Shown in pieces: positions 11,557-35,189 of a stretch of DNA of 64,000 nucleotides (positions are counted from its first letter, which is position 1; each line of letters starts with the position of its first letter). Origin of the DNA: Diadema setosum (taxonomy: Eukaryota; Echinodermata; Echinoidea; Diadematoida; Diadematidae); contig CM067076.1 of assembly GCA_033980235.1 (NCBI GenBank), forward strand, positions 34,868,883-34,932,882. The letters are read 5' to 3'. The translations under genes were made by a program, and so were the position numbers. The notes beneath the pieces are model-generated. The model did not search any database. It was not told where the DNA came from and was given only the letters and a program-made list of their open reading frames with translations.

Positions 11557-11989
11557 CAGGGCTCGACACTAACGGTGGCCCGGTGGCCCAGGGCCACCAA
11601 AAATGAAAGTCGGGCCACCAATTTTTTTAAAAAAGGGCAATTTGGTGGCCCGCCTCGGGCCACCAAACTTTTTAAAAATTATGTCAATAAATTTGTAACT
11701 CTTTGCGCAGGAAATTAGCAGTTACATTTGTTTAAAGGATGAATGAAAAGGACTGAAGGAGTGTCTGGGATTGAGTGTTGCGAGTTTGTTGAGGTTTATT
11801 TATGAGTAGATAGTCCATATTCCAATTCTTACTATGATAAAACTCATTAAGAAAAAGCAGGACTTTTTTTTTTTTTTTTCGGGCCACCAAATTTTTCTCT
11901 CGGGCCACCAAAAATTTGAAATTAATGATTTCGGTGGCCCCATCGGGCCACAAAAAAAAAAAAAAAAAAAATGTTAGTGTGGAGCCCTG
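11557..11989. mobile_element. hAT-like MITE with GGGCCACC subterminal repeats
   Basis: Ends CAGGGCTCGACACTAAC and the reverse complement of GTTAGTGTGGAGCCCTG. Flanks carry the same 7 bp, GTTACAG (11550-11556, 11990-11996), one short of the 8-bp duplication typical of hAT. CGGGCCACCAAA-type blocks recur in both orientations near both ends. Confidence 0.68.
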
Positions 11990-12169
11990 GTTACAGTACC
12001 AAGAGCTAAGGGCAAAATTAAGTCTTCAAGTTTTCATTTCATTTCACGACAGCTGAGTACATTATGTCTGTGCAAACAGCATAAGTAATGCGTGTGCCCT
12101 CTCAATAATTCCTCATGATTTGTGTGCAGTTTGCCTCGATCGATCGAGTCACACACGCTAGGCATAATG

Positions 12170-12375
12170 GGATGCATCGCGCTAATTTCTCGAGTCGTTT
12201 TCACATTTATCAAATAGCGCGCTACTATCCCGCTGTTTGACGAGTTGGACTCGAGAAATTTTCTCGATCAGAGCGATACAATTAGCGCGTTAATTTGTGT
12301 TCACATTATCAAATAGCGCGCTATTTCGCTATCGGGAAAATTTCCCAAGTCAGAAAATAGCGCGCTATTTCGAAA
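12170..12375. repeat. Palindrome-rich block with AAATAGCGCGCTATTT
   Basis: The 16-bp palindrome AAATAGCGCGCTATTT is perfect at 12311 and 12355 and partial at 12212. TCGAGAAATTTTCTCGA (about 12251) is a second palindrome. Two diverged direct units of about 105 bp are visible. Confidence 0.6.
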
Positions 12376-13061
12376 CATCTGGCTGATGTAAAAACGCCTA
12401 ATGAACAGTATATTACCCCCTGTCTTTTTTTTTTCTGACTCACAGATTTTCTGAATTCCAGTGATGAATTTGGTCTTAGCAGACTCACTATTAAGCAGAA
12501 TGTCTTTCATTTGACTTCACAGTGTTCTTTGGGTAGCAAAACAAGGACAGAAAACAAAAAGAAGAGAATATTTATAAAACAACTCCATATTCCAAGGTCA
12601 GGTAGTATGGCCATTCTCATGACACTTGATCCAGATCAGTGCTTCTGGAATGCCATGCATTTCTTCATATTTTTTTTTTTGGGGGGGGGGGATGGGGAGA
12701 GGCTTTTATTTTTTGGTGTGCTAAGCCATAAAACTTTTGTGTGATGGAAGTATTTCACTATTGTATGTATAACATAATTCTTATTTTGTACCCGACTCTA
12801 TTTTGGGTTTTCTTCCCAGGTCTACTACTAAGTATTGGAAGTGCAAAAGTATTTTCTTCCTGGTCTTGCAAATTATTTAGTGATCGAACTGAATGTATAT
12901 TTAGTATAAGAGATGATTATACATTTTCTCATTGGTGCTGGTTAATAAAATATATCTTGAGTATTTTATCTCGGTATATGTATACGTGTGATTCCTGTTG
13001 TAACTGATGTTTGTAAAGTCCTTGAGCAGAGTGATGTTTAATGTTGCCATTTTAGAAGTGT

Positions 13062-14637
13062 AAATCGTTACACGTAGGTGAAACATGTTATACCTGACAC
13101 TGATAAAGTGTGGTGTCTATTGTAGTGAGAAAATTCATGGAGTAAGCAAGGTAGCATGTATAAAAAAAAAAAAAGAAATCGTTACACGTAGGTGAACCAT
13201 GTTGTACCTGACACTGATGAAGTGTGGTGTCTATTGTAGTGAGGAAATTCATGGAATAAGCAAGGTACCATGTATAAAAAAAGAAGAAATCGTTACACGT
13301 AGGTGAACCATGTTATACCTGACACTGATAAAGTGTGGTGTCTATTGTAGTGAGAAAATTCATGGAGTAAGCAAGGTAGCATGTATAAAAAAAAAAAAAG
13401 AAATCGTTACACGTAGGTGAACCATGTTATACCTGACACTGATAAAGTGTGGTGTCTATTGTAGTGAGAAAATTCATGGAGTAGGCAAGGTAGCATGTAT
13501 AAAACTAGATATATCGCTACGGCGACTGATATGCCTCCGCCATAATGCATGGTTCTCCTAATGGGTCTATAGTACAATGTCTTGACAATGTGTGATGACA
13601 GTTTCACACAATTGGCAAAATATTAAAATGACAGGTTTGCCACAAATGTGCTGAATGTTCACTTTCCTAGAACTACATGTAGGTTCAATTGGATGAATTA
13701 TTCAAATGTCAGAGTGCAGGTATTTGGGGAAGTGATGATTTTTACTTGACTTTTGACCCTTTTATAAGTTTATGCATTGAGTAATCTTCAAGGTATTGAG
13801 AAAAAGTATAATTTCAGTATCAAATGGGAAAACAGCATTATCTAAACCTGGTCTTTGACCTTTGACCTCACAGTTCCACAGAAAATCACTGTTAGGTAGA
13901 ACATGCATAAATATGTAAGTTTCATGATGATACCTTGAGTTACTTTCGAGATATGGAGGAAAAAGTGCAATTTAGCACTTTCACTTGACCTTTTACCTTT
14001 TGACCTTTGACCTTTTGGCAAGAAACTTCCCCAAAAATACATATTGGGTAATACATGCCATACATCAAGTTAAAAAAAAAAAAAACCTTCAGGCATATTG
14101 CATTTTAAGGAAAGTAGTGATATTTTGAGGAGTTGACCTTTGACCCCCTGACCTTTGACCCATGACCCCCAACTTCCCTAGATAATCACTGCCCATCGGT
14201 ACAAGCATATATACTAAGTTCCATGAAGATACCTTAAACCATTTGCGAGATATGGAGAAAAACATAAACGGACGGACGGACGGACGTACGGACGGACGGA
14301 CGGACGGACGGACGTACGGACGTACGGACGGACGGACGGACGGACGGACGACCCGAAAACATAATGCCTCCGGCCACTTCGTTGCGGAGGCATAAAAAGA
14401 AGAAATCGTTACACGTAGGTGAACCATGTTATACCTGACACTGATAAAGTGTGGTGTCTATTGTAGTGAGAAAATTCATGGAGTAAGCAAGGTAGCATGT
14501 ATAAAAAAAAAGAAGAAATCGTTACACGTAGGTGAACCATGTTATACCTGACACTGATAAAGTGTGGTGTCTATTGTAGTGAGAAAATTCATGGAGTAAG
14601 CAAGGTAGCATGTATAAAAAAAAAAAAGAAGAATAGA
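13062..14637 (+). repeat. Tandem satellite, about 113-bp unit, split by an insertion
   Basis: GTTACACGTAGGTGAAC begins units at 13067, 13181, 13292, 13406, then 14408 and 14521: four units before and two after an 890-bp insertion. Units end in an A-rich tract. Confidence 0.85.
13505..14392. mobile_element. Insertion in the satellite, with (GGAC)n tract
   Basis: Begins TATGCCTCCGCC and ends with a GCCTCCGG..CGGAGGC stem. Contains TGACCTTTGACC blocks and a (CGGA)n tract at 14270-14350. Interrupts the 113-bp array within the A-rich end of a unit. Family not identified; no coding capacity. Confidence 0.6.
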
Positions 14638-14820
14638 CCAAGGGAGAGAGAAAGAGAATGTGAAAGTCAAAAGGGAATTACAAGAAGGATATGTAAGAAA
14701 ATTTGGAAGAGATAGAGATAGAGTATATCATTTTACATATAGTTGTTTGATAGAAAATAATAGAGTCTAGGAAGAGGAAGGGTGAGAGGGATTGTGACGT
14801 ATTAGTGACCAATTATTGAT

Positions 14821-14824
14821 TATA

Positions 14825-14872
<48 letters not shown>
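14821..14872. repeat. (TA)n microsatellite
   Basis: Uninterrupted TA dinucleotides. Confidence 0.9.
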
Positions 14873-14876
<4 letters not shown>

Positions 14877-15926
14877 CTGTCAGCGCAATTTCCATTCACA
14901 CAATTTTGCACTTTCTCGAACACTAATACATCGAGTGTCATACACTGTACATACTTATTTACTATTTTGTATTCTGACAAACATACACCACATTAACGCA
15001 TACACGAGGTGTATACCTTCTTAAGCCACTTATTAAGTGTTCTCTCTGGTCTCTTGCGTAATACACCACAAACACAACGCCCCCATAATAATTTAGTGGC
15101 AGTCATTAAAGACGGGGAGAAAAAACAAACAATTATTCCATTTTAAGATTTAAACTTGAACAAGAAAGCTTTATTATCAAAAACATGCGAGTCTCAAAAG
15201 ATTATTGAGTTGTCAAGTATGCGAAAACAAAAACTTGAGAAAGAAATTGAAATTGAAAGGAAGTGTTATAGCACTAAGGAACACCATAACATGGCTGTCG
15301 TTGACATTCTGGGACGAATATAAATAAATCATAATACATATTATGTATGTTTGTGTGTGTGTATGTATGTAAGTATGGATATCTTTTGCGTTGGCATGTA
15401 TAGTTTTTATTTCTTCACATTAAACAAGAGAAAATGTGATAGAAAATTATACAAAAGTCACAGTAATAAACTACATTTAATTGCTTCTATAGTGATTAAT
15501 TAGGATTTCCCACGCACTCCGTTCTAAGCAAAAAGAAAAAGAAAAAAGCTACAAAGAAACAAACTGACAAAAGTCCCATGAGATTCAATCTTATGATCTT
15601 TTTGTATAATGATAATGCCAAACGTGATGACGCTATGAGTAGTACTAATATAAATGACCGTAGTAATTATAGAAAATGGTATTCAGAATACTAAAATATA
15701 TCGATGGTAATAATAAAGTAGTGCAAAGGCAACAAGGCAGTGAATTTCCAGAGAAACAGCATCAGAATACAAGCAAAATTGAACGTGTAGTAACAAAAGT
15801 AATAAACTACAAATTTCAGTCAGTTGCTGTGACATTATTGGAAAAGCAACACGATCACGTGAGGTTGTTTTTGTTTTATAATGTTTCATTACACTAAAAA
15901 GAAAAAAAATCGATAAAAGTTTTTAA

Positions 15927-16304
15927 AGGGATCGTATAGTTTTGGTTGAGACCTAATTTCAGGTTTCTAACATTTTTTGGTGAGATAATGAGAAACCTCT
16001 TATGAAATATGAAAGAGCATGTAATTCTATGAGGAATGCAACGTTTATTTGATGAAACGTGGTTTTGAAATGGCTGAGATATCCAAAAAAGAGCGATGCT
16101 AATAAAGTGTGTGACCCACACTTTATTACGATCGCTTTGTTTTACTTTGTTTTTGGATGTTTCAGTCATTCCAAACCGGATTTTCATCAAAATAAACTTT
16201 AAATTCCTCTTAAAATGGTATGCTCTGTACTATAAGTGTTTTCATGGTATCTCGCAAAAAGTTAAAAGCCCAATTCTTATCTCCACCAATACTGTACCAT
16301 CCCT
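15927..16304. mobile_element. TTAA-flanked palindromic MITE
   Basis: Inverted ends AGGGATCGTATAG and the reverse complement of CTGTACCATCCCT lie next to TTAA (15923-15926, 16305-16308). The arms run almost to the centre, where TAATAAAGTGTG meets its complement near 16110. It ends about 250 bp beyond the alpha-tubulin poly(A) signal. Confidence 0.65.
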
Positions 16305-16557
16305 TTAAACTTTATGAAAATGAAAACTATCGTTTTCCTTACTTCTAAACTCTATTGGAACCTCGCACTATTCCTTTAGATTAACAAAAGTGCTACCTCT
16401 TCCATCTTTTTCAGAGATACTGCCTAGTCTGTCACTGCGAATCAGAATGTCACAAAATCACCGAATAATCTTACGACACAACTGATTGAAGAAGACCCGT
16501 GTCAGAACATGATTCACCATAACCTTTGTGACGTGTTTTTTGATATATAATGCGATA

Positions 16558-16563
16558 TTTATT
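16558..16563 (-). terminator. Candidate poly(A) signal of alpha-tubulin
   Basis: AATAAA on the minus strand, about 440 nt past the stop codon. It is the first such hexamer downstream, so the 3' UTR probably ends near 16.54 kb. Confidence 0.5.
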
Positions 16564-17004
16564 GTTCCTGGGTAATGGCAAATAATCACAGATATAAAAC
16601 TTATATTCGTGAGACGGTGGGTATTACCGAAAAGTCTGTGAACTCAGTCGTGAACTCATGGTCGTACCTGTCGCAAACTGTGCAATTCTTTGAGGTATTT
16701 TCGTGCTTTTAAGGGGAAAAATTAGGAGAAGGCATCACAAGAATAAAGTAAAAGAAATGAAGAATGCATGCCGTCCACACAAATTGTGGAGATGCTTTGT
16801 AATGTTTTTTCTTTGTAATATTAACATATTCGCCAACTACAAATAGACAACTACAGAGGGCGTTAAAACAGACACTTCTGAGTAAGGCACTAAGTAATTC
16901 CGAGTACTTGGAAATCTATGAAAGAATACCACACATTGCTCAGAAGGGTGAAAATAAGTTATGATTGCTATCTTTGCATAATGACCACTTGTTGTAATCG
17001 TGAG

Positions 17005-29861
<12,857 letters not shown>

Positions 29862-30144
29862 TTTGACTTGATGAGTTGTGAAAAAAGATGGACAAATATT
29901 CCTTTAGAATAGTTCTCTCTACAATAGCTTCCGTCAACCTTTCGAGAGCTGTGTAATTATCCTTCAAGCCACTTTCCCGATTTCTCTCAATGTAATACTT
30001 GAAAACGTGCAGTTGAGGCCAAATCAAACTTGTGAAAAGAGTTAGATGTATTGCAATGTGTTCAGTCTGAGTAACAGACAATGTTAGCTTTAACTTAACG
30101 AGCTCTCGCGACCAACAACTAAGAGTTGCGGAGAGATCCGATCT

Positions 30145-30179
30145 GACTGAGCGGCGAGCGGCGCCAGGAGGCGTTTTAA
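30145..30179 (-). promoter_or_regulatory. Candidate core promoter of alpha-tubulin (TATA-like plus initiator)
   Basis: On the minus strand TTAAAA (30179-30174) is followed 31 nt later by the A of TCAGTC (30150-30145), an initiator consensus. The spacing is that of a TATA/Inr pair, inside the only GC-rich island near the gene. It predicts a start at about 30148 and a 287-nt 5' UTR running uninterrupted to the ATG. Confidence 0.45.
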
Positions 30180-30299
30180 GGGCAGGTATCGTCTGCTGAG
30201 CAACTCACTGTTACTATGATACAGTGCAACTGAACACAGAAACCACCTCACGCTCCCCGACCGTGAGGGCTCCCTTTAACATGTTTAATGTTTACCGTT

Positions 30300-31480
30300 C
30301 ATTGACTAGTTCAATCAAGGTGTTTTAGTGATTGTTTTTTCCTTGTCTTACCTATTATTCTGCCTGCATTGTTTTTGTCACACATCACCTTACTTACTCT
30401 TTCTCATTAAGTCGAACTAGGGCGATGAGGAGACAAAAATACTACCAGCAAATCTTCAGACCTGTTGTCTTACACTGCTTGCTCTCGAGTTTAACACCAA
30501 GAGGAAATTTACCTTCTGGTAATCAGCCTGAATAAGAATAGCGGATAACCTAAAACGTTTCCTGGAAGGTTTAGGGGCATCGTGGACACTTATCTCAGTT
30601 TTTCGATGATATGAACAATACACTTCCCGTCGAAGGATTATAAAAATGCTTAAAAGTGGTTTTCCTCTCTTGTTATCGTGTTTATTGTCAAACATTAAAG
30701 ATCCAGTTTACTTCCTACTCACATCGGCTAAACAGGCGTGGTCTTGACGATATTCTTCCAGTTTTTCCCCTCCCCATTTCTTCTTTCCTCTGTTATAACG
30801 TACCAATCAATAATGACCCTGTCCATACTCTCATCAAGGACTTTGCATCTTTACTCGGTGTCGTTTCTTGTTCAATTCTGTGGCAGTTTGCATCTTTCAT
30901 TTGACGACCGAATGCAAGTTTCTTCCATAGCGATATCTGCAAACTGATGACAATTGGTTGGCCTGTGCAAAACTAGGGTTATAGGGAAACATGACATCAG
31001 TGAAAACGAAAAGAAAAGACGGAATTACAAGAAAAGTATAAAGCATTATTTTGCATGTCAGATAAGCTTAGTGATGCAAAGACCAAGACTGTAAGAGTAC
31101 ATAGCAAGAGAAGAGATCCAACACTGAATATATTTCATATATGCCATATCATCCATTATAGCATCGAAGATTACAAGAAATCTGCCAGAGTGACGGGCAA
31201 TGAATAAGTGGCAATCGCCTGGATGCTAGAAAATGACAACCCTATCAGCTTACAGTTTGTTATCAATATTGCGTTTGGATTTTTCTAACCAATAATAGGT
31301 CCTCGAATTTCGTTGTCTGCCAGTCCATTCTTTGAAGGTCCATTACATTTTTTAATTCTCTCTATAATATCACATATCTCCCTCTTTCTCTTTCTCCCTT
31401 AATCTGTATTGAAATCTTTCTGTATGTATGTATGTCGATCTGTCTATCTAAATGTTCTCCCTCTTGTGTGCTCTGCGATA
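30300..31480. other. Intergenic stretch without recognisable features
   Basis: Upstream of the alpha-tubulin promoter. No exon-like frame, RNA gene or repeat family recognised. Confidence 0.45.
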
Positions 31481-31483
31481 TGT

Positions 31484-31949
31484 AACATTATGTACCAATT
31501 CAAATTCATGAAATTCTTCTGTCGAGATGTTTTCATTGCAACTAATTGACAAATTGCCCTACATCGACGTAAATAAGCACTGAGTTGATCAGTGTTTATT
31601 AGTAGCCATGATAAAAAAAAAAAAAAAATCATGGGCGTACATACTCGAGCAGGACTTTTACGTCGATGTAGGGCAATTTGTCAATCAGTTGCTATGAAAA
31701 CATCTATACGGAAGAATTTCATGCATGCTATAAGGATTAGAACCAACACTTGCTGTCGGGCGGAAGCTCGGTGGTCTAGTGGAGATGACGCCTGTCCGGT
31801 GATCAGGAGATCGTAGGTTCGAATCCTGCTCTCGAGTATATACGCCCATGATTTTTCATCATGGCTGCTACTAAACACTGATCAATTCAGTGCTCATTTA
31901 TGTCGATGTATAGGGCAATTTGTCAATCAGCTGCAACATTATGTACCAA
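31484..31949. mobile_element. Inverted SINE dimer with 15-bp target-site duplication
   Basis: AACATTATGTACCAA occurs at 31484-31498 and 31935-31949. Between them lies an inverted partial copy (about 31499-31655) and a plus-strand copy (about 31656-31934) of one SINE. The plus copy has box A (TGGTCTAGTGGAGATGA) and box B (GGTTCGAATCC) at about 31772-31826. CGATGTAGGGCAATTTGTCA occurs in both orientations. Confidence 0.7.
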
Positions 31950-32539
31950 AGTTCTATTAATCAACAAGTTTAATAAAATGTATGTTCACAAAGCGCTACT
32001 GAGTTGTTCACTTCAGCGAAGAGATTAAAAAAAAAAAGAATATCTGACACATTCAGATAGCTATTGTCATATCAAGTATTTGTGCATTAAGATGTGGCGT
32101 TCTACCTTGTTTGCAATATTTTGGCATGACTCTACAAAGAAATTAGGAAAAAGAAGCCACGGTTATAGCAACATTAGCTTAATAATATTTGTTGTTATTT
32201 ACAATTTCCTGTTTTCTTTGGCTTATGATTACCTAAGTCTAACAGTATTGAATTACATTAATAGACTGATCATTCAACGTTATAGGCATCGTGTGGTTGA
32301 ATGAAATGTCGTTTGCTGGAAGAAAAAAATCCCCGCTGTTCACGAAGCTATTACGAAAGATTACAGCGTTAGTTTTTGGATGATAAAGGGCTGTATGTCC
32401 TGCAATAAACCAAAGTGCAACGTGCATTACTGACATCAATAATAGATTGCTTTGCAGCGTTTCTATATTGTGTCAGTAGATGAAAAGAGTTTGTAGGCCA
32501 AGGTGATTATGGTTCAAACTTCCAAATTATTAAGTCACG

Positions 32540-32658
32540 ATTTCGCACTTTAGGAAATGAAATGAGGGGAAGAGAGAAGGTCGAGAAAGAGGAAAAAAAT
32601 GTGGGCGTTCCTAGCGTTCATCGTGTATCACTACTCAACTATATCTTCTCTGTCATGG

Positions 32659-32698
<40 letters not shown>

Positions 32699-35040
32699 CC
32701 TCTCTCTCTCTGTCTGTCTATCTATGTATCTATCTCTACCTACCTACCTACCTTACATATTATACTGGTGGGTTTCTTCATAGGAAATTAACGAAGATCA
32801 TTAATTCCTAAATTTTAACAAATATGACGACTCTACATTAATCTTGTCATTACAGACAAACTGGTCGAAATCGGTTCGAGTGTGTTGTACAAAGAGAAGT
32901 ATGACGGGACCTACATGAAAGCAAGCTTGTTTGGCTGACGTAAGCACCAAGTAATCAGTGTTTGTGAAAGAGAAACGGAGAACGGATAAAAATTAAGACC
33001 AGGTGATTTCATTATACCAAACAAGGGAAGCAGGAAATGCTTATATGATTAAAAAGAAACTTTACTAAAATGTGAACCATAATTGTGACAGAGCAATCAT
33101 CTATTTTCAGAGTAGAACAGGATTTATATTATTACAGTATTTCATATGTCATAGTAACATGCACCTTCCTATTCCCTTTCAATGTCAGGGACTTTGTACA
33201 TTGTGCACGTTGTTATGGGGCTTTCTGTGTCAATATTGTCACTCAATCTCATGAAGGGTAACAGGGTTTACAACATTACAAGAAATATAGGAAACTGATG
33301 TCAAAGCGCATCTATTGAATCTGTTTTATTGTAATAACAGAATTAACGCAGTACATGCTTCTGGGTAGGTATGTGTACTTCAAGATGTAATCCACTTTGA
33401 GGCGACATCATAACGCTGGTTTCATCGCTTACTCTCATAAAGCGTACTATACCCGCTTCTAATCTATATTAACTTTGTATTTGCAAGGTGTTCTCTAGAG
33501 TATAAAACACGAACTCTGCACGTTTGCCCGGAAAAACTTCACACGTGAAAACATCAGCTATTCATCGGCGCGGCTTTCTTGCTGGTTCGTGTGCATCCAG
33601 TTGCCTGGATACCGCATGACCAGGCGCAGGGGCGGGTTGGTTGATGATTGCGTATTCCACGTTTGTCATTGACGAAATCGAACGCATTTTCTCCAAGAAT
33701 ACGACACAGCTAATTATTTATGCATTTGTTGATCTTTTAAAACCGCCCTCGCGAAGGATAAAACATTATTCCCAGCACTCGTACCATTATCTGTTCCATG
33801 CCTTGATAATGCATACAGTATATCCCGTATGCATGTGGCACGCCAATCGCCGATAATCAATTCTTATCTCTTTGTATCATTATCTAATCAGTCTCGGAAA
33901 AACTGACGATGAAGTTAAATAACTTTTCGTCGTTTCTAGGTCTTCATGAAATGGACTTTGACGATAACAAGCTGTTCCCTATAAGTTTGTATCTTGTATC
34001 ATCAAATAATTATCACCAACTATAATGTAAAACAGTGTCTCCATTTATTTTAGTAAACATTCCTATTCTAAGCTGGACATCGAATGCTATTGAAAGGAAT
34101 GCGGTATGGTGAGAATTGAGAATCAAGAAAATAACAGCTTGCACGAGGCAAGTAAGCAGGGGCGGATCCAGGGAGGACCGCACCGGCGCACGCCCCCCCC
34201 CCCCCTTTATTTTTTGTTGAAACAAAAGAAATAAAAAGAAAAAATGGGGGAGGGGTGCGCCCCCCCCCCCTTTAATTTTGTAAACACGCCCCCTCTTTAC
34301 GGAATTCCTGGATCCGCCCCTGCTTAAGGGTAACTGGAGCCGGAGGAACGCAATTCATGTTTGTGAAAAGCAAAGGAAAGTGGGATAAACAGTTGAGTGG
34401 TGTCATTCCGTCCGTGTTAAGTAGTTTATTCTAAAATGGATTTCAGGTTGTACACCGAACCTTTGCTGTACGCATGATTTCCATGTTAAAATAATTGTTT
34501 TAATTAACATAGTATCACACACTTGATACTTTTATTTCTTTATATACAATTAGTACTAAATACCATAATATGCTTTCCACACGGTTTTAAAACACTACAT
34601 GTAACTGCTAACGCCGCACCCTCTGTAGCTGTGAAGAGTGCCCGGTCGGTTGTGATAACAGTGCTCGTTGATGGCGCTATAATCGGTTAGGCCCACCTCT
34701 GTCCATATTCTGAGTATAGAGATATGTCGGTGAATACACAATCATCCACCCCATGCGGGGTTCCACAAGATTGTCTGAAGTGCTGGCATGAAATTAGAGA
34801 GGTTCCAATAGTCGTGTACCTCCTTCAATGGATGTTGGGATATGGAAAAATTATAGTATTTCCTTTCTTTTAGTTATAAAGTTATCTTGATTTTTTATTT
34901 AAAAAAAAAGAAAAATGTTCGATCATGGATAAGCTAACATTTTCATTTTTCATCTACAATGATCTAGGGATGCACAATTCTCAAAGTATTTTGTTCAAAA
35001 TGACTAACTGTGATAACCCTATGTATTAAGAATGTAGTAG
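32540..35040 (+). repeat. Segmental duplication copy A (2.5 kb, direct)
   Basis: Collinear with 53970-63427. Shared blocks include GGAAATTAACGAAGATCATT, ACGTTTGCCCGGAAAAACTT, GATGGCGCTATAATCGGTT-like sequence and AATGTTCGATCATGGATAAG. No conserved coding frame between copies. Confidence 0.82.
34157..34322. mobile_element. MITE with CAGGGGCGGATCC termini
   Basis: Inverted ends CAGGGGCGGATCCAGG and CCTGGATCCGCCCCTG, with C-rich interior. Flanks GTAAG and CTTAAG suggest a short duplication. Absent from the matching place in copy B, which gives an empty site. Confidence 0.7.
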
Positions 35041-35189
35041 CAGGAAGAATGCAACATACATAGTGTAATTTATCATTGCAAACAATAACACGAAAGAGTA
35101 ACTCCTCCCTGAGTGTAGTGGGGTGGGGTACATAGTATAATTTCAAACCATCCTTTGTCGTCTTGACTTTAGATTTATTTGTTTTAAAA

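Noticed and set aside
31772..31826. Possible functional tRNA gene
   Set aside because: Boxes A and B are good, but acceptor-stem pairing fails and it is embedded in a SINE dimer with a target duplication.
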